From Bacilli bacterium (lineage in GTDB: Bacteria > Bacillota_I > Bacilli_A > RFN20 > CAG-631): DNA of 64,000 bases. A program made the position numbers and the translations under genes. The stretch covers positions 62,001 through 126,000 of the forward strand of contig CAAEBM010000057.1 of the NCBI GenBank assembly GCA_900754115.1, written 5' to 3'. Shown one piece after another: positions 47,345-56,190 of the stretch; the first letter of the stretch is position 1; each line of letters begins with the position of its first letter. The notes under the pieces were generated by a model. That model was not told the DNA's origin and made no database searches. It was given only the letters and a program-made list of their open reading frames with translations.

Positions 47345-49995
47345 GAAAGCTTTTGCTTTCTTTTTATTTTTTTAAATAAGGCTAAAAGTTCATGAACAAC
47401 AAGGGGTATCATAGAAAAGAAAGTAATGATAATCCAATCAGAAAATGCCAAATGAGTTGTTTTAAAAGCATTGTTTAAAAAGGGAATTTCCGTCACTAAA
47501 ATTTGAATAAAGTAACCTAATACAAAAGATACAATCAATAATTTATTTTGAAATAAACGATGGTCAAATGCAGAATTTTCCATGTTTTTCATGCCAATAC
47601 TATGAAATAACTGACTGAGCGCTAAAGTACAAAAAGCATAAGTTTGCGCCTTTTTTAAAATCGTAGGATCTTTTAAGGTTTGTAAAATATTGAGGTAGGT
47701 GATTGGTGTATGTTGACTCAATAAATGATAAATTGGCACAATCAAGTAAGCATCTAAAGAAACAAAACCAATGACTAAACCATACAAAATAAGAATTTTC
47801 ATTCCACCATGAGCAAATAAAGATTCTTTGGCATTTCTTGGTTTTTGATGCATTAATGTATTTCCATTATCATCTTGTCCTAAGGCTAAAGCTGGAAAAG
47901 AATCGGTTAATAAGTTTACCCACAAAATATGAATAGCTAATAAAGGAATCGGTAAATTCAATAAAATTCCTAAAAACATGGTTAAGATTTCACCAATATT
48001 ACTCGACAATAAAAATAGCAATGATTTTTTAATATTAGTATAAATTCCTCTTCCTTCTTGTACTGCTTTTTCTATAGAAGCAAAGTTATCATCACTAAGA
48101 ACCATATCTGCTGCTTCTTTAGCGACATCTGTTCCACTAATTCCCATAGCAATTCCAATATCGGCTGCTTTTAAACTAGGAGCATCATTGACACCATCGC
48201 CAGTCATTGCCACGATATTTCCTTTTTCTTTTAAAGCTTTTACAATCTTTACTTTATGTTCTGGACTAACTCGAGAAAATACTCGGTATTGTTGGATTTG
48301 ATTGGAAAGTGTTTGCTCACTGATTTGATCTAACTCTTCACCACTGATACATTCTTTTTCATCATTGACAATATCTAGTTCTTTTGCAATGGCAAAAGCG
48401 GTATTTTTATGATCTCCAGTGATCATCATCGTTTGTATTCCTGCCTGTTTTAAGTCTTGAATTGCTTGAATCGCTTCTTTTCTTGGAGGATCAATCATTC
48501 CAACAAGACCAACAAAAATAAGATTTTTTTCTTCAATCGTTTGCGTTGGTTTATAAGCTAAAGCTAATATTCGCATGGCTTGTTTAGCCATTTTTTCTCC
48601 TTGTAGTAACACTTCTTTTTTTTCTAATTCATTAAAGGGCAAAATGGCATCGTTAACTCTTTGATAAGAACAACAAGGTAGCAGTCGATCCAAAGCACCT
48701 TTACAAAACTGAATTTTTTGACCATTTACTTGATGCAAAGTAGACATCATTTTGCGATGACTATCAAATGGGAGTTCTTGAATTCGTGGATATTTCCTAT
48801 CAATTTCTTCTTTGTTGAGATTTAACTTTTCTGCCATTACTAATAATGCGATTTCGGTTGGGTCTCCTAAATATTGATTTTTATCAAAAAAAGCATCATT
48901 ACATAATCCCATTCCTAAAGATAAAAAATATAGTTCTGGTCGATTAAAATCTTGATATTGTTGATGATTTTGATATGCTTGAACAACGGTCATTTTATTT
49001 TGTGTTAAAGTCCCTGTTTTATCTGAGCAGATAATATTGACTGCTCCTAAGGTTTCTACGCTGTGTAATTTTCGCACAATGGTGTTTACCTTTACCATTT
49101 TTTGAACGCCAATGGATAAAACAATTGTAACTACTGCTGGCAATCCTTCTGGAATTGCAGCAACTGCTAAAGAAATTGAAGTTATTAGCATTTCTATTAC
49201 ATTTCTTTTTTGAATCAATGCCACGATTAATAAAAGAAAACAAATGGATATCGCAATGATTCCTAATATTTTTCCAAGTTCTCCTAATTTTTTTTGCAAA
49301 GGAGTTAAAGTTTCTTTTTCTTCACTTAACATCTTTGCAATCTTACCAATTTGGGTATTCATACCAATATGAGTAACAATTCCTTCTCCTTTTCCATAAG
49401 CGACATTTGTTGACATAAATGCCATATTCTTTTGGTCACCAAGAGAAGTATTGGGCTTTAAAATAAGTTCAGCATTTTTTTCAACGGGTAAAGATTCTCC
49501 GGTTAATGAAGATTCATCAATTTTTAAATTGCTGGTTTTGATTAATCGTAAATCAGCAGGAACTTGTCTTCCCGTCTCTAAAATGACAACATCTCCAACC
49601 ACTAAATCTTTAGCTGGAATTTCAACAACCGTTTGATTTCTTTTGACTAAACAATGAGGAGCAGACATCTTTTTTAATTCTTCTAGTGCTTTTTCAGCCT
49701 TGCATTCTTCAATACTTCCAATAATTGCATTTAAGATGACCACACTTAAAATAATCATCGCATCGACAATTTCTTTTAAAAAAATAGAAATGAGAAAAGC
49801 AATCCCTAAAATATAAATTAAAGGATCTGTCAGTTGAGATAAAAAAACAAAAATCCAACTTTTCCTTTTCTTTTCTTCTAATTGATTTTTGTGGGTACTA
49901 CTTGTTTTTTGTAAAACTTGTTGTGTCGTTAAACCAGTTGTAAGATTTGTATTTAACTTTTTTTCCGTTTCTTTAATGGAATCTTGATAGTACAT
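47341..49995 (-). CDS. P2A-type calcium-translocating P-type ATPase (SERCA/PMR1-like)
   Basis: 884 residues. Actuator TGES, phosphorylation site CSDKTGTLTQNK, ATP-binding and hinge MITGDHKNTA, and VAMTGDGVNDAPSLKAADIGIAMG. The ion-binding residues of the calcium pump are present: Glu in AIPEGLPAVV (segment 4), Asn and Glu in SSNIGEIL (segment 5), Asn and Asp in WVNLLTDSFPALALG (segment 6). This combination fits Ca2+ export rather than Na+/K+ pumps. Ten membrane segments. Monocistronic with an AAGGGAGG site. Manganese as an additional substrate cannot be ruled out. Confidence 0.9.
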   Translation of the reverse strand: MYYQDSIKETEKKLNTNLTTGLTTQQVLQKTSSTHKNQLEEKKRKSWIFVFLSQLTDPLIYILGIAFLISIFLKEIVDAMIILSVVILNAIIGSIEECKAEKALEELKKMSAPHCLVKRNQTVVEIPAKDLVVGDVVILETGRQVPADLRLIKTSNLKIDESSLTGESLPVEKNAELILKPNTSLGDQKNMAFMSTNVAYGKGEGIVTHIGMNTQIGKIAKMLSEEKETLTPLQKKLGELGKILGIIAISICFLLLIVALIQKRNVIEMLITSISLAVAAIPEGLPAVVTIVLSIGVQKMVKVNTIVRKLHSVETLGAVNIICSDKTGTLTQNKMTVVQAYQNHQQYQDFNRPELYFLSLGMGLCNDAFFDKNQYLGDPTEIALLVMAEKLNLNKEEIDRKYPRIQELPFDSHRKMMSTLHQVNGQKIQFCKGALDRLLPCCSYQRVNDAILPFNELEKKEVLLQGEKMAKQAMRILALAYKPTQTIEEKNLIFVGLVGMIDPPRKEAIQAIQDLKQAGIQTMMITGDHKNTAFAIAKELDIVNDEKECISGEELDQISEQTLSNQIQQYRVFSRVSPEHKVKIVKALKEKGNIVAMTGDGVNDAPSLKAADIGIAMGISGTDVAKEAADMVLSDDNFASIEKAVQEGRGIYTNIKKSLLFLLSSNIGEILTMFLGILLNLPIPLLAIHILWVNLLTDSFPALALGQDDNGNTLMHQKPRNAKESLFAHGGMKILILYGLVIGFVSLDAYLIVPIYHLLSQHTPITYLNILQTLKDPTILKKAQTYAFCTLALSQLFHSIGMKNMENSAFDHRLFQNKLLIVSFVLGYFIQILVTEIPFLNNAFKTTHLAFSDWIIITFFSMIPLVVHELLALFKKIKRKQKLS

Positions 49996-50132
49996 TTTTA
50001 TCCTCCCTTTATCCTTTATCTAATAAAATATATGAATGATTGAAGGGCAAATACCCTTTTTTTGCATCTTTCAAACAATTCTTTATATTTTTTTAAAAAA
50101 TTGATAAAATAGTAAATAGAGAGGTGAAAAGA

Positions 50133-51830
50133 ATGTTAAAATTTAGTGAATACGAGTATCACCCATTAGATATTCAAAAAATTACAAATGATTTAACGCA
50201 ACTAATTGAAAAATTTAAAAATGCCAAAAGTGCACAACAACAATACGCACTTTTAAAAGAAATTAATCATTACCGAAGTGAAGTCGAAACGAATATGAGT
50301 TTAGCTAATGTTCGTTTTACCATTAATACAAAAGACTCTTACTATAAAAAGCAAAAACATCTCATTGATGAAATTGCCCCATCTTATCAAGCATTAGTCA
50401 ATCAATTTTATCAAGCCTTATTAGAAAGTACTTATCGTGCAAGTCTTGAAAGAAATGCTGGGAAACTCATTTTTAAAATGGCAGAAGTCGCTTTAAAAGC
50501 GTTTGATGAAAGCATCATTGAAGATTTAGTAAAAGAAAATAAATTAACGACTCAATATGATGCTTTAATTGCATCTGCAAGAATTCGTTTCCAAGGAAAA
50601 ACTTACAATTTATCTGAACTTTCTAAATTTATGCAATCCGATGTAAAAGCTACCCGTTCTGCTGCTTCTAAAGCACAATCAAAATGGTTTGAAAAACATT
50701 TAGCAGAATTTGATGATATTTTCGACCAATTAGTGCATGTCCGTCACCAAATGGCAGTAAAATTAGGATATAAAAATTTCGTTCAACTCGGTTATTTACG
50801 TTTAGGACGAGTAGATTATGATGCCAAAGACGTTGAAAATTATCGAAAACAAATTTACCGTTCTGTCGTTCCATTAAGTAAAAAATTATTTAAAAGACAA
50901 GCCAATAGATTACATTTTCGCACTATGAAATATTATGATTACAATTTACAATTTTTAAGTGGAAATGCAACTCCTCATGGTAATGCAAATGAATTGCTGC
51001 AATCTGCAAAACAAATGTATCGCGAAATGTCTAAAGAAACCGATGAATTTTTTACATTTATGTGCGATAGTGAACTTTTAGATTTACAAGCCAAAGCTAA
51101 TAAAGCGGCTGGAGGATATTGCACATCTTTCCCAACTTATCATGCTCCCTTTATTTTTGCGAATTTTAATGGTACTAGTGGAGATGTCGATGTCTTGACT
51201 CACGAAGTGGGACATGCTTTCATGAATTATTGTTGTAAAGATGTCTCTTTGTTAGAGTATATGTGGCCAACTTATGAAGCTTGTGAAATTCATTCTATGA
51301 GCATGGAATTTTTTGCTTATCCTTGGATGGAATTGTTTTTTAAAAAAGATACAGAAAAATATAAATTTAGCCATTTAAGTAGTGCTGTCACCTTTTTACC
51401 CTATGGTGCAGCGGTCGATGAATTTCAACATTACGTTTATGAAAATGTCGATATTACTCCTGCCCAAAGAAGAGCCAAATGGCGTGAAATTGAAAAAAAA
51501 TATTTACCTCACTTAAAGTATGGTAAAAACAAATTTTTAGAAGAAGGCGGAAAATGGATTCGTCAATCTCATATTTTTGATTCTCCATTCTATTATATTG
51601 ACTATACTTTAGCACAAGTTTGTGCATTTCAGTTCTTTAATTTAATGAATCAAGATTATCAAAAAGCGTGGGACACTTATGTCAATCTATGTAAATTAGG
51701 GGGTAGTCAATCCTTCTTAAAACTGCTTAAAACCGTTCAATTACAAAATCCATTCAAATCTGGCTGTATTCGTAAAACTATCAAACCAATTGCTGAATAC
51801 TTAAACACTTTTGATGACTTTAATATGTAA
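50133..51830 (+). CDS. M3-family oligoendopeptidase (PepF-like)
   Basis: 565 residues from ATG 50133, six bases after GAGGTG; the GTG at 50124 is within that site. Zinc site HEVGHAFMNY (HExxH) with the third ligand Glu in YEACEIHSMSMEFF. Helical lid domains before it. The short form and the LRLGRVDYDAKDVENYRKQ segment resemble the M3 oligoendopeptidase subgroup of Firmicutes. Cytoplasmic enzyme that trims peptides of roughly 5-20 residues. Monocistronic or coupled with the EPSP-like gene that starts 20 bp later. Confidence 0.92.
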   Translation: MLKFSEYEYHPLDIQKITNDLTQLIEKFKNAKSAQQQYALLKEINHYRSEVETNMSLANVRFTINTKDSYYKKQKHLIDEIAPSYQALVNQFYQALLESTYRASLERNAGKLIFKMAEVALKAFDESIIEDLVKENKLTTQYDALIASARIRFQGKTYNLSELSKFMQSDVKATRSAASKAQSKWFEKHLAEFDDIFDQLVHVRHQMAVKLGYKNFVQLGYLRLGRVDYDAKDVENYRKQIYRSVVPLSKKLFKRQANRLHFRTMKYYDYNLQFLSGNATPHGNANELLQSAKQMYREMSKETDEFFTFMCDSELLDLQAKANKAAGGYCTSFPTYHAPFIFANFNGTSGDVDVLTHEVGHAFMNYCCKDVSLLEYMWPTYEACEIHSMSMEFFAYPWMELFFKKDTEKYKFSHLSSAVTFLPYGAAVDEFQHYVYENVDITPAQRRAKWREIEKKYLPHLKYGKNKFLEEGGKWIRQSHIFDSPFYYIDYTLAQVCAFQFFNLMNQDYQKAWDTYVNLCKLGGSQSFLKLLKTVQLQNPFKSGCIRKTIKPIAEYLNTFDDFNM

Positions 51831-51850
51831 TTTTTAGGGAGGAAACAACC

Positions 51851-53125
51851 ATGAAAGCAAAGGTCTATCCTTTAACTTTTCAAAAATCAATCAAAATGGA
51901 GATTCCCGCTTCTGCCAAAATGTTGCATTATGCAATTATTTGTGCCAGCATTGCTAAAGGGACTTCTGTTTTAAAAAATATCAATTATAATCGAAATGTT
52001 TTAGACACCATTGCTTGGTGTAAACAAATAGGTGCTTCCATTAAACAAGAAAAGAACCGATTAACGATTCATGGAGTAAATAATCAAATTCATTTAACTA
52101 ACAATGTTTTTGAAACGAAAGCTTCTCGTTATACTTTTTTATATATGCTCCCTTTGCTATCTTTATCTAATCATCCGATTATTTTTAAAACACAAACTCC
52201 CTCCATTATTGAACAAGCTAATCCTTATAAATATATTTTTGAAAAGGAAAATCTTTATTATCATGTAGAAGGCAATACGATTAAATTAGAACAATCAATT
52301 AAAAGTGGCTTTATTTATATTAATGGTCATGAAAATGCTTCTTTAATTTTAGGTTTACTTTTAGCTTTACCTTTATTAAGTACAGGCAGTAAAATTGTCG
52401 TTCGCGCTCCAGTGACAGAAAAAGAAGATATCGAACAATTCATTAATTTATTGAAAAAATTTGGAATTCATGTTTTATTTAATACCAGTAACCATACGAT
52501 TGAAATTTTACCTCATCAATGGTTCAAGGCCTATAGTTTTAAAATAGAAAGTGACTATTATATTCTCAGTTTATGTACTATTCTCACTGCATTTTCCGGA
52601 ATTGTCAACTTTAGTCATGTTAATAAAAAATCGCAAGGAACGGACTTTTTATTACTACACCAATTAAAAGAATTCAATATTGATTGGAATAGTCGTCTAA
52701 CTTTAAATTCTAAAAAAAGAAAAGAACTTCAATTAGATAAAGTAGATGCTTCAGTTTATAAAAAAGTCTTCCCTTTACTAGTAATATTTGCTTTGTTTAA
52801 TAAAAAAGCGGTCACTTTTACTCATTTAGATACGCATGTCACCATCCAAAGACAATTAAAAATTTTGCTTCCGATTTTAGATACATTAGAAGTAGAATAC
52901 CAATACCATGAAAATGAATTAATTGTTTTTCCAAAACAAATTCAAGTTAAAAAGCAATTAGATTGTCAAAAAGATCCAGCGATTGCTATTGTATTATCGC
53001 TATTAGCAGTTATTGCAAAAGCTCCATTAATCATTAAAAATTGTCAATGTATTGACTATATTTTTGATGGTTTTTATCAACAAATTCAAAGTTTTGGTTC
53101 AATTGTTGAATTTATTCATGATTAA
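51851..53125 (+). CDS. Divergent EPSP synthase-like protein (AroA fold), probably not a canonical enzyme
   Basis: 424 residues with the repeated beta-alpha-beta pattern of the EPSP-synthase/MurA family: an N-terminal IPASAKMLHYAIICASIAKG (AroA: LPGSKSxSNRALLLAALAxG), a GFIYINGHENASLILGLLLALPLL segment in place of GDISSQFxSALLMAAP, and a C-terminal CIDYIFDGFYQQIQSFG matching the SYPxFFxxLxxLG end. The residues that bind shikimate-3-phosphate and PEP in AroA (Lys22, Ser23, Arg27) read Ala22, Lys23, Tyr27, and the NxGTxxR motif is not seen. No shikimate genes are nearby. It follows the M3 peptidase by 20 bp with a GGGAGG site. Fold by pattern; activity unknown. Confidence 0.65.
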   Translation: MKAKVYPLTFQKSIKMEIPASAKMLHYAIICASIAKGTSVLKNINYNRNVLDTIAWCKQIGASIKQEKNRLTIHGVNNQIHLTNNVFETKASRYTFLYMLPLLSLSNHPIIFKTQTPSIIEQANPYKYIFEKENLYYHVEGNTIKLEQSIKSGFIYINGHENASLILGLLLALPLLSTGSKIVVRAPVTEKEDIEQFINLLKKFGIHVLFNTSNHTIEILPHQWFKAYSFKIESDYYILSLCTILTAFSGIVNFSHVNKKSQGTDFLLLHQLKEFNIDWNSRLTLNSKKRKELQLDKVDASVYKKVFPLLVIFALFNKKAVTFTHLDTHVTIQRQLKILLPILDTLEVEYQYHENELIVFPKQIQVKKQLDCQKDPAIAIVLSLLAVIAKAPLIIKNCQCIDYIFDGFYQQIQSFGSIVEFIHD

Positions 53126-53152
53126 AAAAAGCATCGCAAGGATGCTTTTTTA
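53126..53152. terminator. Bidirectional terminator between the EPSP-like gene and ppa
   Basis: AAAAAGCATC (53126-53135), loop GCAAG, GATGCTTTTT (53141-53150): perfect stem with flanking A and T runs between convergent genes. Confidence 0.88.
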
Positions 53153-53155
53153 TAT

Positions 53156-53686
53156 TTATGGATGAAATTTTTTTTGATAATCTTTGATAGATTGAGCAAT
53201 AATTTTAATGGCTTCTTCTTTTCCTAAAATTTCTTCCACGTGCGTTCTTTTTCCTTCTAACATTTTATAAACATTATAAAAATGCGTGATTTCATCAAAC
53301 AAATGTGTGGGCAATTCACTGATGTCATGATATCCATTCCAAAAAGGATCGTGACTAGCTATTGCAATAATTTTTTCATCCACTTCATCTTGGTCAATCA
53401 TTTTAACGACACCAATAGGATAGCATTCCACTAAGGTCATTGGCACAATCGCTCCTTGGCATAAAACTAAAACATCTAGTGGATCATGATCTCCTCCATA
53501 AGTCAAAGGGATAAAGCCATAATTTGCTGGATAATGAGTTGCCGTGTGTAATACTCGATCTAAAATTAATGCCCCTGTTTCTTTATCCAACTCATATTTC
53601 ATTTTGCTTTCTTTTGTAATTTCGATGCAAGCAATAAATTTTTCAGGATGAATTCTTTCTTTAGAGACACCATGCCATAAGTTCAT
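53156..53686 (-). CDS. ppa: Inorganic pyrophosphatase, family I
   Basis: 176 residues. The core matches soluble family I enzymes: YELDKETGALILDRVL, YPANYGFIPLTYGGDHDPLDVLVL with the metal-binding Asp cluster, PIGVVKMIDQDEVDEKIIAI and HFYNVYKMLEGK. It hydrolyses pyrophosphate to phosphate with Mg2+ in the cytoplasm. The start overlaps the stop of the HAD gene (ATGA). Note that PPi is also used by the phosphofructokinase at 62465, so the two compete for it. Confidence 0.94.
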   Translation of the reverse strand: MNLWHGVSKERIHPEKFIACIEITKESKMKYELDKETGALILDRVLHTATHYPANYGFIPLTYGGDHDPLDVLVLCQGAIVPMTLVECYPIGVVKMIDQDEVDEKIIAIASHDPFWNGYHDISELPTHLFDEITHFYNVYKMLEGKRTHVEEILGKEEAIKIIAQSIKDYQKKFHP

Positions 53687-54339
53687 TTTTCATTCTCCTT
53701 ATCAATAATGGTTAATAACTCCATTGGAGTTTCAATAAAATAATCAATATTTAACTTTTCTAACACTTCTTTTCCTCGAAATCCCCATTGCACTCCACAA
53801 ACTCGCATTTTTGCATGATTGGCTGTTAACACATCCGTTTCACTATCACCAACAAATAATGCATCATTTTTGTTTACTTTTAATTGTCTTAATGCTTCAT
53901 AAACCATATCAGGGTGTGGCTTTTTTAAAAGATCGGGTCTTTCTCCAATCATGACTGAAATATAATTGCCAAACAAGGGAATGCACAATTCTTTTACTGC
54001 GGCATCAATTTTATTAGAAACAATCGCCATTTTTATTTTTCTTTCAGCCAAACTTTTTAATAAAGCTTCAATTTGGGGATAAGGTTTTGTATGATCTGCC
54101 TTATGTTTATCATAAAGGGGTAAGAAACGCTTGTAAACTTCTGATAAAATCTCTTTTTTATTTTCGGGTAAAGCTTTTTCTAATAAAACTTGAATCCCTT
54201 TACCTAAAAAAGAGCAAACTTCTTCTTTTGTTCTTAAAGGACAATTAAATTCATTTAAAACTTGATTTGTGCATAAATACAAATCTTGTAACGTATCTAG
54301 TAATGTCCCATCTAAATCAAAAATCACTGCCTGTATCAT
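53683..54339 (-). CDS. HAD-superfamily phosphatase (Gph/PpaX-like)
   Basis: 218 residues from ATG 54339, behind AGGTGAT; the GTG at 54348 is part of that site. HAD motif I VIFDLDGTLLDT, motif II IVSNK, motif III lysine in DLLKKPHPD, and motif IV VGDSETDVLTA. Helical cap between motifs I and II of about 65 residues (C1 cap), typical for phosphoglycolate phosphatase and the pyrophosphatase PpaX. Coupling with ppa supports a phosphate or pyrophosphate role, but the substrate cannot be told from motifs. Confidence 0.88.
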   Translation of the reverse strand: MIQAVIFDLDGTLLDTLQDLYLCTNQVLNEFNCPLRTKEEVCSFLGKGIQVLLEKALPENKKEILSEVYKRFLPLYDKHKADHTKPYPQIEALLKSLAERKIKMAIVSNKIDAAVKELCIPLFGNYISVMIGERPDLLKKPHPDMVYEALRQLKVNKNDALFVGDSETDVLTANHAKMRVCGVQWGFRGKEVLEKLNIDYFIETPMELLTIIDKENEK

Positions 54340-54368
54340 TTTTATCACCTGATATCATTATAGCAAAA

Positions 54369-54382
54369 AAAAAGCGTTTACA
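54369..54382 (-). promoter_or_regulatory. Candidate cre-like catabolite site between the HAD-ppa and pckA genes
   Basis: Minus-strand TGTAAACGCTTTTT fits the first ten positions of the cre consensus TGWAANCGNTNWCA; the last CA is missing. It overlaps the -35 region of the HAD-ppa promoter (TATAAT at about 54356-54361). Confidence 0.35.
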
Positions 54383-54392
54383 AAATAAAATA

Positions 54393-54414
54393 TAGAAAAG
54401 ATGTATCTTTTCTA
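54393..54414. repeat. Perfect inverted repeat between divergent genes
   Basis: TAGAAAAGAT-GT-ATCTTTTCTA, 10-bp arms, in the divergent gap before pckA; possible operator or hairpin. Confidence 0.55.
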
Positions 54415-54441
54415 TTTTAATTTAAAAACTACGAATTATAA

Positions 54442-54499
54442 TTGTTTTTAAAAATGAAAAGTGCTAAAATAAATTTAGTTTTAGTTTACGAAGGTAAAC
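54442..54499 (+). promoter_or_regulatory. pckA promoter with downstream palindrome
   Basis: TTGTTT (54442-54447), 17-bp spacer, TAAAAT (54465-54470). Some 14 bp further is GTTTAC-GAAG-GTAAAC (54484-54499), a dyad placed over the early transcribed region, fit for a repressor. Regulator not identified. Confidence 0.55.
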
Positions 54500-54539
54500 A
54501 AAAAAACAGTTTTCAATTTTAAAGGAGGAAAACCAAATT

Positions 54540-56171
54540 ATGGCTACAAAAAGCAATATGCCGATCGAAGAAATTGGCACAAAAAATGCAGTTTTATTTA
54601 GTAAAGTTAGAACGACGATTGAAACGATGTTTTACCGAAACAATGTCATTGAAGTCACTTCCATGAAACAAGCCTATGAACTTGCAAAAAATGCGCATGG
54701 AACGATTATCAGTGATTTAGAAGTGGCTCATGCAAAAGAATTAGAACTCGATGAAGGATCTAAAGTTTTAATCTTTAATGACGGCGCTATAACCGGACGA
54801 CAAGCTCGTCTAAGAAGATTAGTGGATGATACTAACGTAGAATCTTTTGCATCTTTATTAAGAGAAGTAGAATTTTCTTCTAAAGATAAAGTCATGTATC
54901 ACGCTCAAGTTTATGTAGGCCTTGCACCTGAATTTATGGTGAAAGCCCATTTACTTATTCCTCAAGGATACGAAAACAATCTTTATTCTTGGTTGATGAA
55001 TTTCCAAATTGTCAATGAAGAATACACACAAATGTATAAAAATTCAAAAGTCTATGATGAAGGAGATATTTTCATTTATTCTGATCCAGATTATTATCCT
55101 TCACAATATCCAGAAGGATTGGCTTTATTTGATAGCAAACACAATTGCGCATGTTTATTAGGAATGCGCTACTTTGGCGAACATAAAAAAGGCACTTTAA
55201 CGCTTGCTTGGTCTTTGGCTGCAAGACATGGATATACTGCTTGCCATGGCGGACAAAAAAGATTTAAATTAGACCATGATAAAACAAAAATCATCAGTGT
55301 ATTTGGTCTTTCTGGTTCAGGAAAATCAACGATTACTTTATCAAACCATGGTGGAAAATTAAATACCACCGTTCTTCACGATGATGCTTTTATCATTTCA
55401 AATACCGATGGTTCTTCCATTTGCTTAGAACAATCTTATTTTGATAAAACACAAGATTATCCTTTGACTAATCCACAATCAAAATATTTTGTCACCATTC
55501 AAAATGTTGGTGCAACAAAAGATGATCAAGGGCGCATTGTTCCTGTAAATGAAGACATTCGTAACGGAAATGGTCGTACGGTAAAATCAAAATTTGCTAC
55601 AAGCAATCGGGAATACAAATTCAATGAAAAGACAGATGCAATTTTCTGGATTATGAAAGATAATACTTTGCCTCCAGTTGTAAAAGTAAATTCTCCTGCT
55701 TTGGCTTCTGTAATGGGTGCAACGCTTGCAACCAAACGTTCTTCAGCTGAATATATTAAAGGAGAAGATCCCAATAAATTAGTTATTGTTCCTTATGCTA
55801 ATCCTTTCCGTTTATATGAATTAGCTAAAGATTATGAAAAATTTAAATCTTTATTTGCTGATATGGGAGTGGATTGTTATATTATCAATACTGGATTTTT
55901 CTTAGATAAAAAAGTCACTCCTCAAGTCACTTTAGGCCTTATTGAAGATATTGTTCTTGAAAAAGCACAATTTGTTCCTTTTGGACCATTTAATGATTTA
56001 GAGTACTTGCCAATTACAGGTTTTGAACCAGACTTTAAAGATCAAGATTACTTACAAAATGTAAAAGCAAGATTATTAGATCGGCTCAACTATGTCTCTG
56101 AATTAGATGAATTCAATCGTTTGCCAGAAGAAGCTTTACAAGCAATCAAAAAAGTCGCAGAAGAAATTTAA
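54540..56171 (+). CDS. pckA: Phosphoenolpyruvate carboxykinase (ATP)
   Basis: 543 residues. ATP-type PEPCK hallmarks: RRLVDDTNVESFASLLRE, GMRYFGEHKKGTLTLAWSLAARHGYTACHGG (with substrate-binding residues), the kinase-1a P-loop VFGLSGSGKSTI (Ser for the usual Thr), the metal-binding LHDDAFI and NRNGNGRTVKS-type region. It interconverts oxaloacetate+ATP and PEP+CO2+ADP. With the oxaloacetate decarboxylase genes that follow by 19 bp, the fermentative direction PEP to oxaloacetate with ATP gain is likely. AAAGGAGG site; own promoter. Confidence 0.95.
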   Translation: MATKSNMPIEEIGTKNAVLFSKVRTTIETMFYRNNVIEVTSMKQAYELAKNAHGTIISDLEVAHAKELELDEGSKVLIFNDGAITGRQARLRRLVDDTNVESFASLLREVEFSSKDKVMYHAQVYVGLAPEFMVKAHLLIPQGYENNLYSWLMNFQIVNEEYTQMYKNSKVYDEGDIFIYSDPDYYPSQYPEGLALFDSKHNCACLLGMRYFGEHKKGTLTLAWSLAARHGYTACHGGQKRFKLDHDKTKIISVFGLSGSGKSTITLSNHGGKLNTTVLHDDAFIISNTDGSSICLEQSYFDKTQDYPLTNPQSKYFVTIQNVGATKDDQGRIVPVNEDIRNGNGRTVKSKFATSNREYKFNEKTDAIFWIMKDNTLPPVVKVNSPALASVMGATLATKRSSAEYIKGEDPNKLVIVPYANPFRLYELAKDYEKFKSLFADMGVDCYIINTGFFLDKKVTPQVTLGLIEDIVLEKAQFVPFGPFNDLEYLPITGFEPDFKDQDYLQNVKARLLDRLNYVSELDEFNRLPEEALQAIKKVAEEI

Positions 56172-56190
56172 TCAAAAAGGAGAATAAAAG

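Noticed and set aside
51851..53125. Calling the EPSP-like gene aroA
   Set aside because: Substrate-binding Lys, Ser and Arg near the N-terminus are replaced and no shikimate genes adjoin.
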